A DNA stretch of 31,486 nucleotides from Deltaproteobacteria bacterium (GTDB lineage Bacteria > Myxococcota > Polyangia > Polyangiales > B10-G4). Position 1 is the first letter of the stretch, and each line of letters opens with the position of its first letter. Location: NCBI GenBank assembly GCA_019312705.1, contig JAFDCW010000001.1, positions 1 through 31,486 on the forward strand. The letters are read 5' to 3'. The notes under the pieces were generated by a model, which was not told where the DNA came from, searched no databases, and worked only from the letters and a program-made list of their open reading frames with translations. A program made the translations under genes and the position numbers. Positions 7,409 through 15,586 of this stretch are shown here, piece after piece.

Positions 7409-9316
7409 ATGCCTTGGTATGGACGAGCACTTCGACGGGCAATCTTGGGTGCGCTGCTCGCCCTGCTCACCACCGTGCCCGCCGCCGCCGAGGGCCCCGA
7501 CGGGGAGGCCGGTAGCAGCCGCGTCGTCGAAATCGAATTCACGCCCACCGCCAGGGCCCAAATCGCCATCTGGATCGAACGGGCCGACGGCACGTTCATG
7601 GACACCCTGCGCCTCACCCAGGCGACCTCCTACCGAGGTGTCGGCAACCGCCCCGGCGCCTCCCAGATGAACAGCGGCTTCCGCTGGCCCTACGGGCGCC
7701 GGGAAGGCGTGCTGCCCATCTGGGGGCATCGCCGCGCCGCGGCCCCGGGCGCAGCGCAGTTCCCGCGGGTGATCTTCCAGGATCGCGCCGCCGAAGGTTT
7801 TGCCTCCCGGACCTCACCGGACTTCTCCCGCGACGACTACTACTGCCTCTCCTTCGATGTCTCGACGACGCGCCGAGAAGCCCTCGACGCGGTGAGCTGC
7901 GCCAGCGTCTTCAACTCGGACAAGGGGCGCTACCTCACCGGCGACGACCAGGCAGCGAACTACAGCGAGCCCTTCGTGGAGTCGGGTGCGCCAACGATGC
8001 GCTCGATGCAGACCACCTCCATCTATCCACCGCGCCGCGACGTGAACCGCTGCGCTTCGCTGGGCTGCAACGACCACCCGGACGTCGCGCGCTTCGCCGA
8101 AGACGTGCGCCGGGTGATGCCCGACATCGACGCCGTCACCATGGCGACCCCCGCCGGCGATTCCCTGCGCCGTGTGCAGTTCGACGTGCCCGAAACCTGG
8201 AACGACGGCGAATACGTCGCGTACATCGAGGTCAACGTCGAGGGCGACTACAACGACGAGTTCAACGACCTCACCTACCCGACACCGATAGCGCCCACCG
8301 GGGCCTGGGATTTTTGGGCACAAAACTACGGCTACCCGTACCGCGGCCAGCCCTCGGTCCTCTACGCCGTGCCCTTCACCCTCGGTCCCACCGGCGGCAC
8401 CTGGGAGACCGGCGCTCCCGCGGGTTACGGCGACGTTCACGGGGTAAACGGCGACGTCGCGCCCATGGGGCCGGTCATCTCGGACGACCCGACCGACGCC
8501 CCCGGCAGCGGCGCCGACCGCCTGCTCGCCATGGCAGGTGGCAGCCGGGTCCGGGTCAATACCATCTCGACGAATGTCTGCGCCGCGGACGACCCGCCCC
8601 GCGAATGCGGCGAGGAGTGCGGCGATACGCTGCCCTGCGCCGATGGCTTCATCTGCGCTCCAGACAGAACCTGCCTCGGCTACTGCGACCTCGACATGCC
8701 GCCGGCGCCGGTCACCGAGCTCGCCACCGCGATTCACGAAGACATCAAGCACTCCCACCATTGGGCCAACGTCTCCTTCGTCGTCCCGACGGCTGAGCGC
8801 GGAATCGGCCGCTACGAGGTTCGCTACGGAACGGACCCGATCGTCGACGAGGAGTCGTTCCGCCGCGCCCAGCCGGCCTTCGCCGCGAACCTCGACACCG
8901 TCGAGTTGATGGTGCCGACGGACGCCGCCCTGGGCGAGGTGATCGAGGTGAGCTTCGGAGGCCTCCAGCCCGAGACCACCTACTATCTGGGCATCCGGCC
9001 CGTCGACAGTTGCAACGACCGCGGCCCGGTCGAGGTCGCCGAAATCACGACGACCGAGATTCACTTCACGACCGTGACCCCGTGCTTCGTCGCCACGGCG
9101 GCCTACGGCTCCCCCCTCGCGGCCGAGATAGGCGCCCTCCGGCGCTTCCGCGATCGACATCTCCTGACAAACGGCCTTGGCAGGGCCTTCGTCCGTGCGT
9201 ACTACACGGTCGGCCCGCACGCGGCCGATGTGATTCGAACCGACGAGACGCTCCGCGGCCTCACCCGCACGTTGCTCACCCCGCTGGTAAGCCTCGCTGA
9301 GCTGCTCGAAGACTGA
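7409..9316 (+). CDS. Secreted protein with fibronectin-like segment and CFI-box C-terminal domain
   Basis: A 635-residue exported protein. The ATG at 7409 is followed by a signal peptide ([21 protein letters not shown]). A large N-terminal region without recognised enzymatic motifs follows. Next is a cysteine cluster at about 390-430 ([19 protein letters not shown]), then a fibronectin type III-like stretch (about 440-550, ending [17 protein letters not shown]). From Cys559 there is [20 protein letters not shown] followed by a FRDRHLL segment, the pattern of the CFI-box C-terminal domain found on secreted proteins, notably in Myxococcota. A TTCGAC/TAGACT pair 18 bases apart (7369-7398) would start transcription almost at the ATG. 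It is followed within seven bases by the DUF4266 gene, so they are probably co-transcribed. The function is unknown; surface display or sorting is an inference. Confidence 0.85.
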   Translation: MPWYGRALRRAILGALLALLTTVPAAAEGPDGEAGSSRVVEIEFTPTARAQIAIWIERADGTFMDTLRLTQATSYRGVGNRPGASQMNSGFRWPYGRREGVLPIWGHRRAAAPGAAQFPRVIFQDRAAEGFASRTSPDFSRDDYYCLSFDVSTTRREALDAVSCASVFNSDKGRYLTGDDQAANYSEPFVESGAPTMRSMQTTSIYPPRRDVNRCASLGCNDHPDVARFAEDVRRVMPDIDAVTMATPAGDSLRRVQFDVPETWNDGEYVAYIEVNVEGDYNDEFNDLTYPTPIAPTGAWDFWAQNYGYPYRGQPSVLYAVPFTLGPTGGTWETGAPAGYGDVHGVNGDVAPMGPVISDDPTDAPGSGADRLLAMAGGSRVRVNTISTNVCAADDPPRECGEECGDTLPCADGFICAPDRTCLGYCDLDMPPAPVTELATAIHEDIKHSHHWANVSFVVPTAERGIGRYEVRYGTDPIVDEESFRRAQPAFAANLDTVELMVPTDAALGEVIEVSFGGLQPETTYYLGIRPVDSCNDRGPVEVAEITTTEIHFTTVTPCFVATAAYGSPLAAEIGALRRFRDRHLLTNGLGRAFVRAYYTVGPHAADVIRTDETLRGLTRTLLTPLVSLAELLED

Positions 9317-9323
9317 GTTCCCC

Positions 9324-9572
9324 TTGCGACCTCCGAGACCTCTCCGCCTGCCCCAGCAGATCCTGCTCATCCTGCTGATCCTGCTCCCGGCAGCGCTTTG
9401 TATTGCCGGCTGCGCGACCGTGTCGCCCTACCAGCGCGGAGACCTCTCGCGTCCCGGCATGGATACGAGCCGCGAAGCCGGAGAAGCCGGTTTCCACGCC
9501 CACGTGAACGACTCCCGGGAGGGGGCGACGGGCGGCCATACGAGCACCGGCGGCGGCTGCGGATGCAATTGA
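9324..9572 (+). CDS. Small DUF4266-type lipoprotein
   Basis: An 82-residue lipoprotein. A Leu/Ile-rich signal segment ends in the lipobox IAGC, and the mature part begins CATVSPYQRGDLSRPGMD, passes through a HVNDSREGATGG segment and ends GGGCGCN. This order (CATV-Y-R, SREG, GGGCGC) is the DUF4266 pattern. No ATG precedes the signal peptide; the most upstream start that keeps it is the TTG at 9324, which has no convincing ribosome-binding site, so expression may rely on coupling to the gene before. Its stop codon overlaps the start of the DUF3570 gene as TGATG. DUF4266 and DUF3570 genes commonly sit together in other bacteria. The closing cysteines could bind a metal, but that is inference. 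Confidence 0.88.
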   Translation: MRPPRPLRLPQQILLILLILLPAALCIAGCATVSPYQRGDLSRPGMDTSREAGEAGFHAHVNDSREGATGGHTSTGGGCGCN

Positions 9573-10732
9573 TGCGGCGCCCCACGACCACGGTCCCTGT
9601 CGTGGCCCTCGCGGCCCTCGCGGCCCTGGTCGCTTGCTTGCCCGTGATGGCCTCCGCCGACGAGTCCTCGGGAACCTGGACCGGGAACATCGAGGCCCGG
9701 GGCAACTACTACTGGGAGACGAGCACGCGCGTCCTCGCCCCGGAAATCAGCGCCAACGTCGAGAGCCCCGGCGGCGTGCGCCTCAATGGCCACTACCTGC
9801 TCGACTCGATCACCAGCGCCTCCATCGCTTCGGGCGCCCTGACCGACGTGCGCTTCAACGAGATCCGTCACGACTTTGGTTTTGGCACGGGTCGGGAATT
9901 CGACCTCGGAGGTGCGCAACTCGATCTCTCGGTCAACGGGCGCTACAGCCAGGAGCCGGACTACTCGTCCCTCGCCGGCACCGTCTCGACGTCTCTATCC
10001 CTCGCCGACCGGGCGACGGTGCTGCGCTTCAACTTCACCGCCTTCCACGACGAGGTCGGGAAGATCCTCCGAGGCAACGACACGTCGTCACCGGACGGCG
10101 GCGACCTCTCGAACCGAGGCAAACAGGGCGACCTCAACGGAATGGTGATGAGCTTCCTGTGGAGCCAGGCGCTCACCCCGCGGCTCACCCTCGACGTCGG
10201 CTACGACCTCGGCCTGCTCTCGGGATACCTCCAAAACCCTTACCGTTCCGTCGTCGTCGACAGCGTGCTGCTCAGCGAAGTCCACCCGGACCAACGCACC
10301 CGCCACACGGTGCACGGGCGCCTCGGGTACTTCCTCGAGCCGACCAACACGGCCATCCATCTCATCTACCGCGCCTATGTCGACAACTGGGACGTCGCCG
10401 CCCTGACGCCGGAGGTGCGCCTCTACCAGGAGATCGGAAGCCTCGTCCTGCTGCGCGGGCGCTATCGCTACTACACCCAGACCCGGTCCTTCTTCCAGAG
10501 CAACCAGGGCTACTCCGGGGCCGACGAGTTCTGGACCGCCGACCCGAAGATGACCGAGTTCGAAAGCCACCTCGTCGGTGGGCTCATCGTCGTACGCCTC
10601 GAATTCCTCGAGCGCTCCATCCTCGACTTCGCTTGGGGCGCGACCGTCGAGGTCGGCCTCGAATACATCTGGCGCACAAACAGCTTCGGCAACGGAGTAA
10701 TCGGCCAGATCGGACTCAACGTCCCCTTCTGA
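9572..10732 (+). CDS. DUF3570 outer-membrane beta-barrel protein
   Basis: A 386-residue exported protein. The signal peptide (RRPTTTVPVVALAALAALVACLPVMASADE) is followed by alternating-strand sequence typical of an outer-membrane barrel. Examples are WTGNIEARGNYYWETSTRVLAPEI (in two strands), NGHYLLDSITSAS, and LTLDVGYDLGLLSGYLQNPYR, with the last strand ending IGQIGLNVPF, a classic C-terminal Phe. The DSITSAS and SGYLQNPYR elements match the DUF3570 family. The ATG at 9572 overlaps the stop of the DUF4266 gene; another in-frame ATG at 9563 gives three extra residues. It is the last gene of the uvrB-to-DUF3570 run and converges on the YbjQ-family gene. Its role, and whether it works with the lipoprotein at the outer membrane, cannot be read from the sequence. 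Confidence 0.88.
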   Translation: MRRPTTTVPVVALAALAALVACLPVMASADESSGTWTGNIEARGNYYWETSTRVLAPEISANVESPGGVRLNGHYLLDSITSASIASGALTDVRFNEIRHDFGFGTGREFDLGGAQLDLSVNGRYSQEPDYSSLAGTVSTSLSLADRATVLRFNFTAFHDEVGKILRGNDTSSPDGGDLSNRGKQGDLNGMVMSFLWSQALTPRLTLDVGYDLGLLSGYLQNPYRSVVVDSVLLSEVHPDQRTRHTVHGRLGYFLEPTNTAIHLIYRAYVDNWDVAALTPEVRLYQEIGSLVLLRGRYRYYTQTRSFFQSNQGYSGADEFWTADPKMTEFESHLVGGLIVVRLEFLERSILDFAWGATVEVGLEYIWRTNSFGNGVIGQIGLNVPF

Positions 10733-10755
10733 TGCGCCATCGCCGCGTAGGGGGG

Positions 10756-11133
10756 TCAGTCCTCTTCGAGGACCACTGCCGTGCCGTAGGCAAGCAGTTC
10801 GGCGGCGCCGCCCATCACCATGCTGGTGGTGAAGCGCAGGCCGACGATGGCGTTTGCGCCGAGGCCGCCCGCTTGGTCGGCCATGCGGTCCAAGGCCTGC
10901 TCCCGGGTCTCGGCGAGCATCTTGGTATACTCGTGGATCTCGCCGCCGACGAGGCTCTTGAGCCCCGCGAGGATGTCGTGACCCACGTGCCGGGCACGCA
11001 CCGAGTTGCCGCGGACGATGCCCAGGACCCGAGCGATGCGCTTCCCCGGCGGCAGGTCCACGGTCGTCAGCAAGAGACGGTGACGAAAGCCGGTGACGGC
11101 CCCCCCCGACGAACGAATGATGGAATCGGTCAC
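10756..11133 (-). CDS. YbjQ/DUF74 family protein
   Basis: A 125-residue member of the YbjQ ('heavy-metal-binding') family. The family features are an N-terminal strand ending FRHRLLLTTVDLPPGK, the segment VLGIVRGNSVRARHVGHDILAGL, GGEIHEYTKMLAETREQALDRM, and the C-terminal GANAIVGLRFTTSMVMGGAAELLAYGTAVVL. YbjQ proteins form pentameric beta-rich assemblies; the metal-binding label is not well tested. The GTG start overlaps the stop codon of the anti-sigma-like gene by four bases, which makes this the third gene of a coupled ECF sigma operon. That context suggests an envelope or stress response role. Confidence 0.9.
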   Translation of the reverse strand: MTDSIIRSSGGAVTGFRHRLLLTTVDLPPGKRIARVLGIVRGNSVRARHVGHDILAGLKSLVGGEIHEYTKMLAETREQALDRMADQAGGLGANAIVGLRFTTSMVMGGAAELLAYGTAVVLEED

Positions 11134-11570
11134 TGATCGATCTCCCGGTAGGGGTCGTGGCCGAGGGCGCGACGACGGATACGCAATACGTGAATGAAGA
11201 GCGCGAAGAGGCCGGCCCCGCCGGCGCCGACGGCGAGTTTGATCGAGAGCGGCACGGTGCTGTCGACGGCAAAGGCCCAGGCCGCGAACCCCAAGAGGAA
11301 GACCGACGAGGCGAGCAGTAGCCAGAAGCCCGAGCCCGCCAAGAGCCGTGCTGTCGCATCGGACCGCACCGACTCGATCCCTCTATCCTCGAGGATTCGG
11401 CCCCGGAGCGCGTCGGTGCTTTCCTTGATGCTCACGAAATCCGCCAGCTCGTCTCGGTACTCCGGGTGCTCCTCGAGCAACGCCTCGAGCTCTTGCTGCT
11501 CTTCGCCTGTGAGCATGCCGTCCACCGCCTTCACCACCAACGCCTCGCAGCGCTGTCGAGACTTGGTCAT
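11130..11570 (-). CDS. Membrane anti-sigma-factor-like protein
   Basis: A 146-residue protein. The N-terminal 65 residues (RCEALVVKAVDGMLTGEEQQ, then LEALLEEHPEYRDELADF) have the helical character of anti-sigma N-terminal domains but lack the HxxxCxxC zinc motif of the ZAS class. Two hydrophobic segments follow (about 80-100 and 109-127), so the sigma-binding part would be cytoplasmic and tethered to the inner membrane by a hairpin of two helices. The gene starts inside the stop codon of the ECF sigma gene (ATGA), the usual sigma/anti-sigma arrangement. The assignment rests mainly on this position and topology. Confidence 0.7.
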   Translation of the reverse strand: MTKSRQRCEALVVKAVDGMLTGEEQQELEALLEEHPEYRDELADFVSIKESTDALRGRILEDRGIESVRSDATARLLAGSGFWLLLASSVFLLGFAAWAFAVDSTVPLSIKLAVGAGGAGLFALFIHVLRIRRRALGHDPYREIDQ

Positions 11571-12142
11571 CGGGCACCTCCTCTCTCTGTGGCGTGGTCC
11601 GCAAACCCCGGGTCACGGAGCAAGATCGTTCGCAGCCGTTTACGCGCGCGGTAGAGGCGACTCATCACGGTACCCACCGGGCAATCGAGGACCTCGGCCA
11701 TTTCTTCGTAGCTCAAGTCCTGAAAGTGCCGGAGCTCGATGACCTCCCGGACCTCCTCGGGAAGCTCGGCGATGGCGCGGACCACCGCGGCGTGGCGTTC
11801 GCCATGCAGAAGGCTGCGCTCCGCTGACCGAGCGCCGTCGACACGGGCCGGGGCCTCAACCGAAGAGACGGTCCGCTTGCGGCCCTTGATGCGATCGATG
11901 CAGTGGTTCTTCAGGATGCGATAGAACCAGGGATAGAAGGGTTGCTTCGTATCGTAGCGGTCGCGGGCAGAGAGCGCCCGGGCCGCGGCCTCCTGGCACG
12001 CATCCCGGGCTTGATCGGCGTCGCCGAGGATGCGGTACGCAACGACGTAGCTACGTTGCGTCGCTTCCCGGAGGTGGGCACGAACCTGATCTCTGTTGTC
12101 GACGGGTACGCTCCCTGTGACTCGTGTGGGATGCAGAGTCAT
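11567..12142 (-). CDS. ECF-type RNA polymerase sigma factor
   Basis: A 191-residue sigma-70-family factor with only regions 2 and 4. Region 2 (about 24-95) includes AYRILGDADQARDACQEAAARAL and the core/-10 recognition helix FYPWFYRILKNHCIDRIKGR. Region 4 (about 125-180) has AIAELPEEVREVIELRHFQ and the helix-turn-helix LSYEEMAEVLDCPVGTVMSRLYRARKRLR (given in two parts). It directs polymerase to a stress or envelope regulon and is probably held by the membrane protein encoded immediately downstream. The ATG has no clear Shine-Dalgarno. In the roughly 140 bases before it I see GGAAAC-like elements but no -10 partner at proper spacing, so autoregulation is unproven. Confidence 0.93.
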   Translation of the reverse strand: MTLHPTRVTGSVPVDNRDQVRAHLREATQRSYVVAYRILGDADQARDACQEAAARALSARDRYDTKQPFYPWFYRILKNHCIDRIKGRKRTVSSVEAPARVDGARSAERSLLHGERHAAVVRAIAELPEEVREVIELRHFQDLSYEEMAEVLDCPVGTVMSRLYRARKRLRTILLRDPGFADHATERGGAR

Positions 12143-12281
12143 GGGAGGGAGTATCGCGACGGACCGCGGTTTCCTCGCAAGGAAGGAAGCCGATGGAAAT
12201 GCAGCGCATTTTCGAGGTTTCCTGACGCCGCGAGGGAGCCGCGGAACAAGCGAGAAACCTTCCGTGGCTCTGGATCCCGCA

Positions 12282-12533
12282 CTAGGACAGACATGGAAGC
12301 ACGGCCACGGCTAGGGCCGCGAGCAACATCGCGCCGCCCAGGATCGCCCAGCTGCCGGGGTGGGCGAGGTTGAGGGTCCAGCCCCATCCCCAGACCTTGG
12401 GGGAGATCATGCCCGACCGGGGATTTGCTACCCGGGAGGCGATCTTGCCGAAGGTGGGCCACCGGAAGTCGTACGGGATCCCCAGAATTCGGCCCTGGAC
12501 GTCGTGGCGAAAGCGTCGGCTGTGCTTGTTCAT
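12282..12533 (-). CDS. Small DUF5808-like protein with one membrane segment
   Basis: An 83-residue protein. The soluble N-terminal half reads GRILGIPYDFRWPTFGKI, then ASRVANP, then a PKVWGWGWTLNLAHPG segment; the GIPYDxRxPT and GWGW elements match the small DUF5808 domain. The C-terminal part (AILGGAMLLAALAVAVLPC) is a single membrane segment. The ATG at 12533 is preceded by GGAG at six bases; an ATG four codons upstream would place this ribosome-binding site inside the coding region, so I prefer the shorter start. No function is known. It stands alone between the sigma operon and a secreted hypothetical gene. The gap 12547-12703 shows nothing I can name. Confidence 0.75.
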   Translation of the reverse strand: MNKHSRRFRHDVQGRILGIPYDFRWPTFGKIASRVANPRSGMISPKVWGWGWTLNLAHPGSWAILGGAMLLAALAVAVLPCLS

Positions 12534-12703
12534 CGTTGGCTCCACCCATCTCTACTGGGCAAAGCCCTCGGCATTCCCCGAAACCGGACCCGCCCCGTCG
12601 ATTCTCTCACCGGGGCGCGATCGCGACGGATCGCTGCGATGCCAAGGCGCGCGCACGGCGGAGGCCGAGGCGGCCGCGCAGCCTTCGTCGCCTCTCAATA
12701 CGG

Positions 12704-12946
12704 TTAGCGGAGGGAGCGGGTGCTGCGCACGACCTCGCGCACGAAGCTCTGCCGAAGCTCCGAGGGGCGCTCCTGATGCCTCGATCGGCGCAGCACGTAG
12801 AACGCGGCGGGGCTCTGCTGAGTCGCGCGAACGACGGTCGCTTCCTCGATGACCCGGACGTTCGGCGCATCCTGGGCCAAGCCCGTCGAGGCGACCGCGG
12901 AGGTGACGAGGAAGGCGACGAGGAAGATGCGCGTGAGGTGTGTCAT
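12704..12946 (-). CDS. Small secreted hypothetical protein
   Basis: An 80-residue product with a clear signal peptide (LTRIFLVAFLVTSAVASTGLAQ) and a short mature part (DAPNVRVIEEATVVRATQQS and onward) rich in Arg and Ser. A GAAGG element lies just before the ATG. The length and export signal make it believable, but I recognise no family and see no motif. It is followed downstream on the same strand by the DUF5808-like gene. Confidence 0.5.
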   Translation of the reverse strand: MTHLTRIFLVAFLVTSAVASTGLAQDAPNVRVIEEATVVRATQQSPAAFYVLRRSRHQERPSELRQSFVREVVRSTRSLR

Positions 12947-13010
12947 GAGCCTTCAGTGTAACCGGAGAATCGACAATGTCCCGTTCGCGGGGGTCACCGC
13001 CTGTCGGCAG

Positions 13011-13898
13011 CTAGTCACTCCACGTCGAAGACTCCAAAACGTGATCGCGAAACGCCCGGACCTTCGCCGGGACGTGTCGCGATCCAGGGTAGACGACGTA
13101 TACCGCGCCGAAGGACCTCCCGTAGGCGGGCAGGACGCGGCGGACGACGCCCTGGTCCTCGGAAAAGAACCCGCTGGGCACAAACCCGACGCCAAGGCCC
13201 GCCACGACGGCGGCCCGGACGAAGACCAGGTCGTCGACGGACACTCGGCCGCCCACGTCGACATCCTCGGCACCGTCGGGGCCCTCGAGGGTCCACCGCG
13301 CGGCCCCATGACGGCCCTTGAAGAGTACGCAGTCGTGCGTTGCCAGGTCAGCGACGGTGCGCGGCTCACCGTGGGCGGCCAAGTACTCGAGACTCGCAAA
13401 AAGCTGAAACTCGACCGTGGTGATCTTGCGCGCGATGAGCGAGCTGTCAGCCAGCCGACCCGCGCGTATGGCGAGGTCATAGCCTTCCGCTACTAAGTCG
13501 ACCTGCTCACCCGAGACGTTCACTTCGACGCTCACCTCGGGATAGCGCGCGACGAACGACGCGAGGACCGGCCCCATCCGGTCGTAGTCCGACGGCACGG
13601 AAATGCGAAGCAACCCACGGGGCACTTCGTGCTGTGACGCCACCGCCCGGGCCGCCTCCTCGACCGACTCGATGGCGGTCGAAACGCGCGCGTAAAACAC
13701 ATCCCCCTCTTCGGTGAGCCGCAAGGACCGCGTCGTCCGCACCAACAAGGGCGCCCCGAGCCCTTCTTCGAGCTTGGTGACGTGGCGACTGACGGTGGAC
13801 TTCGGAAGCCCGAGGGCCTTGGCGGCCTTGGTGAAGCTGCCCTGGCGCACAACCTCGACGAAGGCCGGAACCAGGGCCAGATCGACTGTTCCCCTCAT
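13011..13898 (-). CDS. LysR-family transcriptional regulator
   Basis: A 295-residue LysR regulator. The winged helix-turn-helix occupies about residues 5-65: VPAFVEVVRQGSFTKAAKAL, then LGLPKSTVSRHVTKLEEGLG, then LLVRTTRSLRLTEEG. A linker helix leads to the effector-binding domain (about 90-290), with GLLRISVPSDYDRMGPVLASF and the VSGEQVDLVAEGYDLAIRAG segment of the CrgA-like branch. It is divergent from the DoxX gene with 83 bases between starts, and the interval contains a CCAC-N11-GTGG dyad. The likely role is control of the DoxX gene and its own expression in response to a small molecule; the inducer is unknown. Confidence 0.93.
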   Translation of the reverse strand: MRGTVDLALVPAFVEVVRQGSFTKAAKALGLPKSTVSRHVTKLEEGLGAPLLVRTTRSLRLTEEGDVFYARVSTAIESVEEAARAVASQHEVPRGLLRISVPSDYDRMGPVLASFVARYPEVSVEVNVSGEQVDLVAEGYDLAIRAGRLADSSLIARKITTVEFQLFASLEYLAAHGEPRTVADLATHDCVLFKGRHGAARWTLEGPDGAEDVDVGGRVSVDDLVFVRAAVVAGLGVGFVPSGFFSEDQGVVRRVLPAYGRSFGAVYVVYPGSRHVPAKVRAFRDHVLESSTWSD

Positions 13899-13917
13899 GG
13901 AACAATCATTTGCAAAA

Positions 13918-13936
13918 CCACCAACTAGTCAAGTGG
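13918..13936. promoter_or_regulatory. Candidate LysR operator
   Basis: CCAC (13918-13921) and GTGG (13933-13936) are inverted and separated by exactly 11 bases, the spacing of LysR T-N11-A sites, with ACTAGT inside. The site lies in the 83-base divergent interval between the LysR and DoxX genes. Confidence 0.4.
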
Positions 13937-13981
13937 CCGCAACAGAAGCAGGTTCATGCCATCGCAATCAGGAGAAAAACC

Positions 13982-14422
13982 ATGCAGAACGTACTTCGCC
14001 ACATGCCCACCGCCGCTCGACTCTTCCTCGGCCTCGCGTTCCTCGTCTTCGGCCTCAACGGCTTCTTCAACTTCATCCCCCTGCCCGAACACGCCGGCGG
14101 TGCCGGCGCGTTCCTCGGAGCCCTCGGGGCGGCGGGCTACATGTTCCCCCTCATCAAGGGAACCGAGGTGGTCGTAGGCCTCATGCTGCTGAGCAACCGG
14201 GCCGTGCCCCTCGCCCTGACGCTGCTGGCCCCGGTGATGGTCAACATCGTGCTCTTCCACGCGGCCTTCGAGCCCGCCTCCCTCGGCATGCCCATCGCAT
14301 TGCTCAGCGGCCAGCTCTACCTGGCCTGGGCCTACCGCGAGGCCTTCGCCGGCGTGCTCTCGGTCCGCGCCGAGCCGATCGCGCCGCACATCGCGGCACC
14401 CCGGCACCTCGCGTCCACTTGA
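13982..14422 (+). CDS. DoxX-family membrane protein
   Basis: A 146-residue integral membrane protein with four hydrophobic segments: about 11-30 (ARLFLGLAFLVFGLNGFFNF), 40-58, 66-92 (VVVGLMLLSNRAVPLALTLL) and 98-120. The early FGLNGFFNFIPLP motif and KGTEVVVGLMLL are typical of DoxX-like proteins. The ATG at 13982 follows AGGAGA (13970-13975). Divergent pairing with a LysR regulator is common for this family. DoxX proteins are loosely linked to oxidative stress and quinone or thiol metabolism, but no specific activity can be assigned here. Confidence 0.87.
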   Translation: MQNVLRHMPTAARLFLGLAFLVFGLNGFFNFIPLPEHAGGAGAFLGALGAAGYMFPLIKGTEVVVGLMLLSNRAVPLALTLLAPVMVNIVLFHAAFEPASLGMPIALLSGQLYLAWAYREAFAGVLSVRAEPIAPHIAAPRHLAST

Positions 14423-14427
14423 GCTGT

Positions 14428-14440
14428 GGCCCCTCGGGCC
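14428..14440. terminator. Short hairpin between convergent DoxX and pseudouridine synthase genes
   Basis: GGCCC and GGGCC form a five-pair stem with loop CTC six bases after the DoxX stop. There is no T-run, so it is at best a weak terminator. Confidence 0.25.
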
Positions 14441-14458
14441 TGAAGGTCCGGGCTCGCG

Positions 14459-15340
14459 CTAGCTACGCTTCAGGCGGTCGACGATCTTGCGTAGCGACGG
14501 CGGCAGCGGCGCCACGACCTTCACGTCTTCACCGCTCACCGGGTGTACGAAGGCTATCGACTCGGCGTGCAGGAAGTGATGGCCGAGGCCCGGCAGCATG
14601 GGCCCGCCATAGAGCGGATCGCCGGCGAGGGGGTGGCCCCAGAAGGCGAGGTGCACACGGACTTGATGCCGGGAGCCGGTGCGAGCGCGCACGCGCACGA
14701 GGCTCATCGGCCCGGCGGCCTCGACCGATTCTATCTCGGTGCGTGCATGGCGCGCGCTCGCGAGGGGGTAGGCGTGGTCCTTCGCGTGGGCGCGCACTCG
14801 ACGGCGGTCTGAAGGGTGAGCGTCGATCGGCGCCTCGATGACGGCGGGGGCGACCACCTCACCCTGGCAGAGGGCGAGGTAGCGCTTGTCGATGTGGCCT
14901 CGGCGCAACGTGTCCCTGAGCACCTCGAAGGTCTCGACATCGCGCGCCGCGAGCAATACGCCAGTCGTATTGGTGTCGAGGCGGTGCACGATGCCCGGCT
15001 CCCGGGGCGAGTACCCGATCCAGCCCATCTCGGGGTAACGGGCCAGGAGAGCGCTCGCCGCCGTTCCCACTTCGTCGGCGCGCAGCGGATGGCTCGGCAC
15101 CCCCGCGGCTTTCGAGATCACCACGAAGTGCGGGTCTTCGTGCAGCACGTCGAGGGGCAGCTCGGGATCCGGGAGCGCCGCAAAGCTTGCCGGCGGCGGC
15201 ACCTCGGCGAGCGTTACCGAGTCGCCGGCGGCGACGGTCTTGCCCTTCCGGGCGAGGCGGCCGTTGACCCGAATCTTGCCCTCGGCCGCGAGGCGCCGGG
15301 CCCGGGCACGGCTCATGCCTTCGACCCGGGCGACGAGCAC
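14459..15340 (-). CDS. RluA/RluD-family RNA pseudouridine synthase
   Basis: Converts specific uridines in rRNA or tRNA to pseudouridine. From the GTG at 15340 the product has 293 residues: an S4 RNA-binding domain (VEGMSRARARRLAAEGKIRV), then the catalytic domain with VVISKAAGVPSHP and the active-site motif GIVHRLDTNTTG (Asp122 is the nucleophile). RTGSRHQVRVHLAFWGHPLAGDPLYGG follows in the usual place. Upstream of the GTG the frame stays open and encodes LIFEVAPTESGRRLDVV, which is normal N-terminal sequence for this family, yet contains no ATG, GTG or TTG back to the next stop. A CTG at 15398-15400 with GGAG eight bases before it would restore the N-terminus. I give the canonical start and flag the CTG as likely. 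Confidence 0.9.
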   Translation of the reverse strand: MLVARVEGMSRARARRLAAEGKIRVNGRLARKGKTVAAGDSVTLAEVPPPASFAALPDPELPLDVLHEDPHFVVISKAAGVPSHPLRADEVGTAASALLARYPEMGWIGYSPREPGIVHRLDTNTTGVLLAARDVETFEVLRDTLRRGHIDKRYLALCQGEVVAPAVIEAPIDAHPSDRRRVRAHAKDHAYPLASARHARTEIESVEAAGPMSLVRVRARTGSRHQVRVHLAFWGHPLAGDPLYGGPMLPGLGHHFLHAESIAFVHPVSGEDVKVVAPLPPSLRKIVDRLKRS

Positions 15341-15397
15341 GACGTCGAGGCGGCGCCCGGACTCGGTGGGGGCGACCTCGAAGATGAGGGCCGAACT

Positions 15398-15412
15398 CAG
15401 AGCCGATACTCC
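15398..15412 (-). promoter_or_regulatory. Possible non-canonical CTG start with GGAG ribosome-binding site
   Basis: On the minus strand GGAG (15409-15412) is followed after eight bases by CTG (15398-15400), in frame with and 20 codons upstream of the GTG of the pseudouridine synthase. No standard start codon exists in the open interval. Confidence 0.4.
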
Positions 15413-15586
15413 AGACGCATTGCGACGCGCTCGCTTCGATTCACCCCCTCATTGTTCCGCTCGGGGCCTCATTTGTCGAGAAGCATGGGGCCGTACGTCC
15501 CGCCCCCCCGGACCGCGCAGGCGCGGCTGTCCCCGGCCATTGTCGCCCCTTGCCCGGGCGTTCTATCCCCGCAACACTCCCCCGCG

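Noticed and set aside
7814..9370. A 518-codon minus-strand open frame
   Set aside because: It is antisense to the CFI-box protein, which has a signal peptide and recognisable C-terminal domain. The minus reading is a GC-driven shadow.
12150..12281. GGAAAC-like ECF -35 elements upstream of the sigma gene (around 12169-12174 and 12217-12222 on the minus strand)
   Set aside because: No matching -10 element at 16-17 bases from either, so I do not call an autoregulated promoter.
14816..15586. Open frame upstream of and in frame with dnaJ, suggesting a fusion
   Set aside because: The J domain starts exactly at the ATG at 15587 and the upstream part is antisense to the pseudouridine synthase with no domain sense.
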